From Vicinamibacteria bacterium (GTDB lineage Bacteria > Acidobacteriota > Vicinamibacteria > Vicinamibacterales > UBA2999), in contig JAICQE010000065.1 in the NCBI GenBank assembly GCA_025938035.1, positions 1 to 20,501 on the forward strand: 20,501 nt of DNA, written 5' to 3'. Position numbers and translations under genes: made by a program. The notes under the pieces are model-generated. The model did not search any database. It saw only the letters and a list, made by a program, of their open reading frames with translations, and was not told the DNA's origin. This document shows, one piece after another, positions 4,000-10,219 of this stretch; positions within the stretch are counted from its first letter, which is position 1; every line of letters begins with the position of its first letter.

Positions 4000-6704
4000 G
4001 CGCGCGGACAACCGGCGTGGTGCTCGTGTCGATCCTGGCGACGGCCGCAGCGGCCCAGGCCCAGCAATTCGAGGCTGCGTCCCTGCGTGTGAATACGTCC
4101 GGCGCGCCCCGCGCGCAGACGGAGATCGTGCCCGCGAGCGGCCGTCTCGCGTTCACCAACATCGCGCTGCGCGAGCTCATACAGACCGGGTACGGCGTGC
4201 AGCTGCCCTCGCTGGTGGTGAACCTGCCGGAATGGGCGATGACGCTGCGCGTCGACGTCGTGGCCAAGGCCGCGCAGCCGGCGAGCGTCGACGACCTGGA
4301 GCGGATGCTGCAGCCGCTGCTGGCCGATCGTCTGAAGCTGGTCGTCGAACGCAGGACTCAGGAGATGGACGTCCTTGCGCTCGTCACGATTCCCGGCGCG
4401 GCCCGTCCGAAGGTGACGCCGTCGTCGGCCGTGTGCGACGCCGTCGGCACGACCAACCGCACCGCGCGGGCCCCGGCACAGCCGACCCCTGGACGCGGCG
4501 TCTGCGGCATCCATCCCACGGAAGGGCCGGGGCGGATTCGCGCCACCGGCATCGAGATGCAGGCGCTGGCGGGGTTGCTCGCGCCCTCCCAGCGCCGACC
4601 GGTCCTCGACCGCACGGAACTCGCCGGCCGCTACGACATCGATCTCGCCTACACCCCCGAGGCCTTCTCAGCGGCGGCAATCGTGCAGCGCGGCGGCGCC
4701 GTGCCACCAGGCGTCGATCCGGCGGGACCCTCGCTCGTCACCGCGTTGAGAGACCAGGCCGGGCTGCGCCTCGAATCGATGAAGGCGCCGGTGGAAATCG
4801 TCGTCGTCACCCGAATCGAACCGCCTGACCCACAGTTCGGGGGGATACCAGTTCCTGCGCTCCCGATTCCTGCGGACACGTTGACGTTCGCCGCCGATCA
4901 CCTGTGGCAGTCGACGATCGTCGCGGCACTCGCGGGTCTGGCGGCTCTGGCACTGCGCGGGCATGGTGCGCAGGTCCGGTACTGGATCTGGATGGCCGCG
5001 TCGGTGAAGTTCCTCCTGCCGTTCGCCGCATTGACGGCGATCGGCGGCGCGCTGTCCTGGCGCACCGTGGAGGTGGTGCCCTATGAAAACCCGGTCGTGC
5101 TGATCGACAGCGTGAGCCAGCCGTTCACGCGGACCGATCTTTCGATCCGCGAGGCTACGGGTCAGCCCGCGTCGTTCTCGCTGTTCCCGGCGCTGCTTGG
5201 ACTGGCTGCGCCCGTATGGGCGTTCGGCAGCGCCGCGGTGCTTCTGCTCTGGACCGTGCGCTGGTGCAGGGTCCGCCGGATCGTCGGGCACGCCGAGCGG
5301 ATCTGGTCGGGGCGCGAAGCTGCGACACTCGAGCGATTGGCGCTCGCCCGCGGAATCCGTCCGCTGCCGATGCTGGCCACGTCCGCCCCGCTCGAGCCCG
5401 GTGTCTTCGGCGTCGCACGACCCGTTCTGCTGTGGCCGCGCGCCATCGGCGAGCATCTGACCGACGACCAGGTCGAGGCGATCCTCGCGCACGAGCTCTG
5501 CCACCTGCAACGGCGCGACAACCTGGCCGCGGCGCTGCACATGGCGGTACAGGCAATCTTCTGGTTCCATCCGATGGTGTGGTGGATCGGGTCGCGCCTC
5601 GTGGACGAACGCGAGCGTGCCTGCGACGAGGAAGTGCTTCGTCTGGGCAGCGAACCCGAGGTCTACGCCGAAGGCATTCTGAAGACGTGCAAGTTCTACC
5701 TCGAGTCGCCGCTGGTGTGCGTGGCGGGGGTGACCGGGTCGGATCTGAAGAAACGTATCGAGCGGATCATTTCGACCGACGTCAGCAAACCACTTCCCCT
5801 CTGGCGCAAGACCATGCTCGCCGCGGCCGGCGCCGCCGCTTTCGCAGCACCGGTGGCGCTTGGCGCCCTGAATCCGCCGCCGCAGACCAGGCAGATCGCC
5901 GCGCCCGGCACCCTTCCGGCGTTCGACGAGGCGTCGATCCGGTCCAATCCCTCAACCGGCCGTGGCGGACGGGGCGGCCAGTTCCAGCCCTCGCGGTTCA
6001 CGACGACGAATATCACGCTGAAAACGCTGATCAAGATGGCGTACGCAAAGCCGGGGGCTACGGCAGGCACCGCTACCAATCTCCTGGATCAGGAAATCGC
6101 GGGCGGACCCGACTGGCTCGACAGCGACAAGTACGATGTCACGGCCACGACGCCCACGGCGACGCAGCCCACGCCGCCGGAGCAGACGAGGCTCATGCTG
6201 CAGCGTCTCCTGGCCGAGCGGTTCAGGCTCGCGGCCCATTGGGAAACCCGGGAACTCCCGGTCTATCTGTTGGTTCGAGTCCGGCCGGACGGCCCGCTCG
6301 CGGCGGGACTCCGACCGATCTCTGAGGAAGAGTGCGCCAAGGCGAAGCCGGCCCAGCCGGGCCAGCCGTTTCCGCCCGGCGAACTGCCCCCCTGCGGCGC
6401 GGTCATGTTCGGCCCAGGCATCCTGCGCTCCCGGGGTGCGCCGATGGAGTGGCTGGCACAGGTCCTGACCACGACGCCGGTCGTGACGGGGATCGATCGT
6501 CCGGTGCTCGATCGCACCGGACTGAAAGGCAACCATGGCTTCGAGATGAAGTTCTCGCCCGGAACCGGGAGCGGTTCCGCGGATCCTGACCGCGCGGATC
6601 TGTTCACGGCGCTGCAGGAACAACTCGGGCTCAGGCTCGAAGCCAGCCGAGAGCCGATTGACGTGCTCGTCATCGACGGGGCGGAAAGGCCGGAGGCGAA
6701 CTGA
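3996..6704 (+). CDS. DUF3738 - M56 (BlaR1-like) metallopeptidase - DUF3738 fusion protein
   Basis: 902 aa; ATG at 3996 behind AAGGAGAAGG. Order of parts: signal peptide ending AAQAQQ (1-23). First TIGR03435/DUF3738 domain (about 24-278), with FEAASLRVN, LADRLKLVVERRTQEMDV, PVLDRTELAGRYDIDL and LVTALRDQAGLRLE. M56 part (about 290-630) with several membrane helices, the zinc motif HELCH at 499-503, and WFHPMVWWIGSRLVDERERACDEEVL. Second DUF3738 (about 640-902), starting PAFDEASIRSN and ending LQEQLGLRLEASREPIDVLVIDGAERP. M56 BlaR1 proteins relay an external signal by proteolysis of BlaI. The usual penicillin-binding sensor is absent, and DUF3738 occupies the sensor position. A DUF3738 both before and after the peptidase is unusual. 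Sensor role is inferred. Confidence 0.92.
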   Translation: MSARTTGVVLVSILATAAAAQAQQFEAASLRVNTSGAPRAQTEIVPASGRLAFTNIALRELIQTGYGVQLPSLVVNLPEWAMTLRVDVVAKAAQPASVDDLERMLQPLLADRLKLVVERRTQEMDVLALVTIPGAARPKVTPSSAVCDAVGTTNRTARAPAQPTPGRGVCGIHPTEGPGRIRATGIEMQALAGLLAPSQRRPVLDRTELAGRYDIDLAYTPEAFSAAAIVQRGGAVPPGVDPAGPSLVTALRDQAGLRLESMKAPVEIVVVTRIEPPDPQFGGIPVPALPIPADTLTFAADHLWQSTIVAALAGLAALALRGHGAQVRYWIWMAASVKFLLPFAALTAIGGALSWRTVEVVPYENPVVLIDSVSQPFTRTDLSIREATGQPASFSLFPALLGLAAPVWAFGSAAVLLLWTVRWCRVRRIVGHAERIWSGREAATLERLALARGIRPLPMLATSAPLEPGVFGVARPVLLWPRAIGEHLTDDQVEAILAHELCHLQRRDNLAAALHMAVQAIFWFHPMVWWIGSRLVDERERACDEEVLRLGSEPEVYAEGILKTCKFYLESPLVCVAGVTGSDLKKRIERIISTDVSKPLPLWRKTMLAAAGAAAFAAPVALGALNPPPQTRQIAAPGTLPAFDEASIRSNPSTGRGGRGGQFQPSRFTTTNITLKTLIKMAYAKPGATAGTATNLLDQEIAGGPDWLDSDKYDVTATTPTATQPTPPEQTRLMLQRLLAERFRLAAHWETRELPVYLLVRVRPDGPLAAGLRPISEEECAKAKPAQPGQPFPPGELPPCGAVMFGPGILRSRGAPMEWLAQVLTTTPVVTGIDRPVLDRTGLKGNHGFEMKFSPGTGSGSADPDRADLFTALQEQLGLRLEASREPIDVLVIDGAERPEAN

Positions 6705-6751
6705 CGCGGCTCGGACTTCGGCCTTCGAGGTGCGATGTTCCTTGCGTGAAC

Positions 6752-7048
6752 TCAGCGTGCGTTCGGCCGATCGAGCGCGCGCAGAATCGACTTCGTCATA
6801 CGTGTCACGTGCATCATCACGAGCGCCGTGCAGCTGGCGATGAGCAGCATGCCCGATACGGCCGTGGCGAAGACGGCCTTCAGCGTCACGTCGCCTCCGG
6901 TTGGCGGACCACCGACGACGTGAAACGAGGTGTACAGCGCGAACACCGTCGCGACAAGCAGCGCCACCACACCAATCATCGCCAGCCGTCGACCGCGATC
7001 GACCGCGTCGAGCGCATTGCGCAGCATCATCTCGTCGTCATGAGCCAT
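6752..7048 (-). CDS. Small two-helix membrane protein coupled to an ECF sigma factor
   Basis: 98 aa; ATG at 7048 preceded by AAGGAGA with 5-base spacing. The start overlaps the sigma-factor stop as TGATG. A longer open frame extends upstream but lies wholly over the sigma gene, so the coupled ATG is the better start. The N-terminus MAHDDEMMLRNALDAVDRGRR is charged and helical. Two hydrophobic segments follow at about 22-42 and 55-80, joined by a loop SFHVVGGPPTGGDV, and the C-terminus is basic (MTKSILRALDRPNAR). No zinc-binding anti-sigma motif (HxxxCxxC) is present. Position suggests an anti-sigma factor or membrane anchor for the sigma protein, but that is inference from synteny alone. Confidence 0.72.
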   Translation of the reverse strand: MAHDDEMMLRNALDAVDRGRRLAMIGVVALLVATVFALYTSFHVVGGPPTGGDVTLKAVFATAVSGMLLIASCTALVMMHVTRMTKSILRALDRPNAR

Positions 7049-7581
7049 CACGATCTCCTTCTGGTGGACAGGTGGCGGCGCAGCGCCTCGAGGCCGTACG
7101 CCAGCCGCGATTTCGCGGTTCCCACCGGGATCTCCAGCACCGCGGCGACCTGGGCCAGCGGCATCTCCTCCTGAAAGTGCAGCAGCAGCACGGCGCGGCT
7201 CGCGGGGGACAGCTCGTCGCTCGCGAGCAGTTCTCGGAGCCGCTCCTCGGAGGGCGGCTCCGACGCGGGGATGGCCGCAAGCGCATCCTCGTCGGCGCGC
7301 GGGGCCCAGCGCTTGTCCATCCGCAGATGCCGGAACGCGGCGCGGCTGGCAATCCGGAAGGCCCACGGCCGGAACAGACGCGGCTCGGTGAGCCATGCCA
7401 GCTTCCGGGCGATCGCAATCAGCACGTCCTGGACGACGTCGGCGGCATGATCGGGCCCGACCAGCCGGGAGGCATACCGCAGGAGCGGCGGCTGGACGTT
7501 CCGCAGCACCTGCTCCAGCGCCTCGCGGTCCCCGATCTGGGCCCGGATTACCAGGCGGACTTCCTCACCCGCTGTGACCAC
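7048..7581 (-). CDS. ECF-type RNA polymerase sigma factor
   Basis: 177 aa; GTG start at 7581. Region 2 is visible at about residues 29-86 (LLRYASRLVGPDHAADVVQDVLIAIARKL, then RPWAFRIASRAAFRHLR). Region 4 is at about 125-172 (SPASRAVLLLHFQEEMPLAQVAAVLEIPVGTAKSRLAYGLEALRRHL), with the expected helix-turn-helix. There is no region 1 or 3, as usual for ECF sigma factors. It is transcribed divergently from the module 2 BlaI and convergently with the module 1 M56 gene. The partner protein at 6752-7048 overlaps its stop. No ECF-type promoter motif was recognised in its upstream region, so autoregulation cannot be judged. Which genes it controls is unknown. Confidence 0.93.
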   Translation of the reverse strand: MVTAGEEVRLVIRAQIGDREALEQVLRNVQPPLLRYASRLVGPDHAADVVQDVLIAIARKLAWLTEPRLFRPWAFRIASRAAFRHLRMDKRWAPRADEDALAAIPASEPPSEERLRELLASDELSPASRAVLLLHFQEEMPLAQVAAVLEIPVGTAKSRLAYGLEALRRHLSTRRRS

Positions 7582-7660
7582 ACTCTGCCTGCTGTCTTCT
7601 AAGAGTCACGGACGGCGCCAGAAGTTCGAACCGCTAATCCCCCGAGCTCCCGTCCCGGAC

Positions 7661-7704
7661 TTGACATGCTACACGCGTAGCAGTAAGTTGCTACGCCTGT
7701 AGCA
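7661..7704 (+). promoter_or_regulatory. Promoter of module 2 with two BlaI-type operators
   Basis: A perfect -35 TTGACA (7661-7666) is followed by two inverted repeats, TGCTACacgcGTAGCA (7667-7682) and TGCTACgcctGTAGCA (7689-7704). Each has perfect 6-bp arms and matches TACA-N2-TGTA with one mismatch. Their centres are 22 bp apart, about two helical turns, so dimers would bind the same face. A weak -10 (TAAGTT 7684-7689, 17-bp spacer) lies between them. The second operator reaches the first base of the ATG. Confidence 0.87.
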
Positions 7705-8147
7705 TGATGGCCGACCGATCCAGAAAGCGACCGCCTTCCCTCGAACAGCTCTCCCGACGCGAGCGGGAAATCATGGATGCGGTGTTCGCCCTCGGCAACC
7801 GGGCATCGGCCGAGGACATCCGGGCGAGGCTCACGAACCCGCCGGGCTATTCGGCAGTACGCGCCATGCTCGTACGGCTCGAGGCCAAGGGGGTTCTCCG
7901 GCACGAAGAAGAGGGCCTCCGCTACATGTACTCGGCCACGACGTCCCCGGCCATCGCCAGGAAGGCAGCACTCCAGCAGTACCTGCGCGTGTTCTTCGGC
8001 GGCTCGCGCGAGCAGTTGATGACGACGCTGCTGAAGCAGGAGTCGTGGACCGACGAGGAGCTCGACACACTGCAGGCCGAGATCGAGCGGGTGAGGGGAA
8101 AGGAACGGCGTGAAGCCGATCCGGTAGACAAAGGGAGGAAGCCATGA
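7704..8147 (+). CDS. BlaI/MecI-family repressor, module 2
   Basis: 147 aa, somewhat longer than module 1 BlaI because of a charged C-terminal tail (KERREADPVDKGRKP). The winged helix is seen in LSRREREIMDAVFALGNRASAEDIRARL, YSAVRAMLVRLEAKGVLRHEEEGLRYMYSAT and the dimerisation part FFGGSREQLMTTLLKQESWTDEELDTLQAEIERV. Start ATG is at 7704 (a second ATG follows at 7707). No Shine-Dalgarno sequence precedes it, and the operator abuts the start, so the message may be nearly leaderless. The stop overlaps the next ATG (ATGA), coupling it to the M56 receptor. It should repress its own operon through the two operators upstream. Confidence 0.93.
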   Translation: MMADRSRKRPPSLEQLSRREREIMDAVFALGNRASAEDIRARLTNPPGYSAVRAMLVRLEAKGVLRHEEEGLRYMYSATTSPAIARKAALQQYLRVFFGGSREQLMTTLLKQESWTDEELDTLQAEIERVRGKERREADPVDKGRKP

Positions 8148-10090
8148 TGGCGGAGCTGTCGCTCGTGGCCAAGGCTACGATCCTGCTGACCCTCGCACTG
8201 GCGATGACGCGCGGGCTTCGCGGCGCACGCGCGTCCGTGCGCGCGCTCGTCCTTGCGTCCACCTTCGGCGTCCTGCTGATCCTGCCGCCGGCGGCGCTGC
8301 TGCTGCCGGAACGGGTCATTCAAGTACCCCCCGCGTACGAGGACGAGGTCGCACTCGTCCTGGAACAACTGGAGATCGCCGCCCCGGCGAGTCCCGCCGC
8401 GCCGTCGGACGCGGGTGCTTCGCCGCACGCGTGGCACCTACCTGCACCCGCGGTCGTGCTGCGCATCGTCTGGACGCTGGTCACGATCGGCATGCTCCTT
8501 CGCCTGGGCCTCGCGCTGTGGCGACTGGGGACGATTCGGCGCACCGGTGTCCCGTGGCCCGGTGCCGCGGAGCTGGTAAAGGCTTACGCCCGCGAGAACG
8601 GGCTGCGACGGCGCGTCGATGTGTTTCTGCACGAGGATCTGGCCGCGCCCATGACGTTCGGCGTTCGGCATCCAGCGATCGGCCTGCCGATGGATGCGCC
8701 ACGGTGGAACCGCGCGGCGGTGTCTCACGCGGTTGCGCACGAACTGGAGCACGTCCGGCGCGCCGACTGGCTCGTGCTCCTCGTCACGCAGGTCGTCTGC
8801 GCGCTCTACTGGTTCCATCCGCTCGTCTGGGTGGCCTCGCGCCGCCTCTGTCTGGAAGCCGAACGGGCGTGTGACGACACTGTGCTGCGCGACGCCGAGC
8901 GAGCAACGTATGCCGAACAGCTCGTGTCTCTGGCCAGGCGCGTGTCGGCAGGCAGCCCGACCGCCGTCCTCTCGATGGCGGCTCGCAGCGATCTGTCAGC
9001 GCGTGTGAGGGCGGTGCTCGACCCGCAGCAGGCGCGCGGACGCGCGGGGGGCGTCTGGACGTCGGCCACCGTTGCGGGAGCCGCTGCGCTGACGCTCGCG
9101 ATCTCTCCTCTGTCCGCGGTCAACCGCTCCGCGCCGGTGCAGACCTCGCCAGACACCTCGGAGCGCGGTCAAGTGGAACTCCTCATCATCGAGCACGCCG
9201 AGTGGCCGACGCCGAACGACGCGCCGGAGCTGAAGAACACATCAGGGCCGCCTTTGGACTCTCCGGGCACGGGAAACGTCGGTGCGGAGGTCGGCCGACG
9301 GGCCCGTGCAGACAACGGCAGGCGGGCAATTCAGGCGAGCGTCACCGCGCCTGACTTCGAGGTGGCTTCCGTGAAGCCGAACACGACGGGCGGTGGCTCG
9401 ATGAGCATGGGATGGCAGCCTGGCGGAGGATTCACGGCCGTGAATGCACCACTGCTGCTGCTCATCCAGAGTGCGTACGGCTTCCGGGACTCGCAACTGG
9501 TGGATGTGCCGGAGTGGGCCTCTTCGGCGCGGTTCGACGTGACAGCAAAGGCTGGGGCTGACATAAACCCTGAGCAGCGAACACTGATGTTGCAGGCGTT
9601 GCTCGGCGAGCGGTTCAAACTGGCCGTGCATCGCGAATTCAGGGAAATGCCGATCTATGCGTTGGTCGCGGCGCGTGACGATCGTCGCGTCGGGCCCAAT
9701 CTGCGCAGATCCGAGATCGACTGTTCACCGGAGGCGCGATCCACGCGCCCGGGCACTGCCGGCGCGGGCACAAGTCCGAGCACAGGTGGAATAAACCGTC
9801 CCACTTGCGGCTCGTTTACTGTCGGATCGAGTCTCGTCGCGGGCGGAATCACTCTTGCGCAGCTCGCGTCGGCCTTGACGAGACGCGTCGATCGGATCGT
9901 TGTCGATCGCACGGGTCTGGACGGCTTGTTCGACGTGGATCTCACATGGACGGCCCTGACACCCGCGTCGGATGCCGGTCCGTCGATCTTTACGGCGGTG
10001 CAAGAACAGCTCGGCCTCCGGCTGGAGCGGGCGCGTGGACCGGTAGAAGTCTTGGTGATCGATCGCGTCCAGCGACCGACCGAGAACTGA
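8144..10090 (+). CDS. BlaR1-like M56 metallopeptidase with C-terminal DUF3738 sensor
   Basis: 648 aa; ATG at 8144 after GGGAGGAAG, overlapping the BlaI stop. Membrane helices lie at about 7-24, 33-55 and 105-125. The zinc motif is HELEH at 199-203, followed by WFHPLVWVASRRLCLEAERACDDTVL. A last helix is at about 305-325. One complete DUF3738 domain spans about 401-648: FEVASVKPN, VPEWASSARFDVTAKA, LLGERFKLAVHREFREMPIYALV, IVVDRTGLDGLFDVDL and LGLRLERARGPVEVLVID. Between the M56 part and this domain is a short stretch, LLIIEHAEWPTPNDAP (about 348-363). It matches the C-terminal end of a DUF3738 domain, so an earlier domain has largely been deleted. It pairs with the BlaI upstream. Confidence 0.92.
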   Translation: MMAELSLVAKATILLTLALAMTRGLRGARASVRALVLASTFGVLLILPPAALLLPERVIQVPPAYEDEVALVLEQLEIAAPASPAAPSDAGASPHAWHLPAPAVVLRIVWTLVTIGMLLRLGLALWRLGTIRRTGVPWPGAAELVKAYARENGLRRRVDVFLHEDLAAPMTFGVRHPAIGLPMDAPRWNRAAVSHAVAHELEHVRRADWLVLLVTQVVCALYWFHPLVWVASRRLCLEAERACDDTVLRDAERATYAEQLVSLARRVSAGSPTAVLSMAARSDLSARVRAVLDPQQARGRAGGVWTSATVAGAAALTLAISPLSAVNRSAPVQTSPDTSERGQVELLIIEHAEWPTPNDAPELKNTSGPPLDSPGTGNVGAEVGRRARADNGRRAIQASVTAPDFEVASVKPNTTGGGSMSMGWQPGGGFTAVNAPLLLLIQSAYGFRDSQLVDVPEWASSARFDVTAKAGADINPEQRTLMLQALLGERFKLAVHREFREMPIYALVAARDDRRVGPNLRRSEIDCSPEARSTRPGTAGAGTSPSTGGINRPTCGSFTVGSSLVAGGITLAQLASALTRRVDRIVVDRTGLDGLFDVDLTWTALTPASDAGPSIFTAVQEQLGLRLERARGPVEVLVIDRVQRPTEN

Positions 10091-10158
10091 GTCGTTCGGG
10101 TCGTTCGAATCGTTCGGGCCGTTCGAATCGTTCATTGTTCGGATCGTTCGTGGTTCGG
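10091..10158. repeat. Degenerate 9-bp tandem repeat between the duplicated M56 genes
   Basis: Five clear units of 9 bp (gtcgttcgg, gtcgttcga, atcgttcgg, gccgttcga, atcgttcat) start at the base after the stop codon. Decayed copies of TCGTTCG continue to about 10158 and once more at 10173. Alternating units suggest an 18-bp higher-order period. It fills most of the 129-bp gap between the two paralogues. Confidence 0.88.
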
Positions 10159-10183
10159 CTTCGTCAGTCAAATCGTTCGTGCG

Positions 10184-10201
10184 AGGCGCAGGGGTGCGCC
10201 T
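10184..10201 (+). promoter_or_regulatory. Hairpin directly upstream of a ribosome binding site
   Basis: AGGCGCA (10184-10190) and TGCGCCT (10195-10201) form a perfect 7-bp stem with loop GGGG. The ribosome site AGAGAGGA (10205-10212) begins three bases later, and ATG follows at 10220. There is no U tract, so it is a poor intrinsic terminator. It could affect translation or protect the downstream message. Confidence 0.55.
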
Positions 10202-10219
10202 AGTAGAGAGGACCACACG

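Noticed and set aside
6752..7396. Long start (214 aa) for the small membrane protein
   Set aside because: The extra 116 residues are out-of-frame sequence of the sigma factor; the ATG at 7048 has a good ribosome site and the TGATG overlap.
9725..10216. Minus-strand open frame with an NDSNDPNDS segment
   Set aside because: The segment is the 9-bp repeat read backwards; the rest lies opposite the M56-DUF3738 gene.
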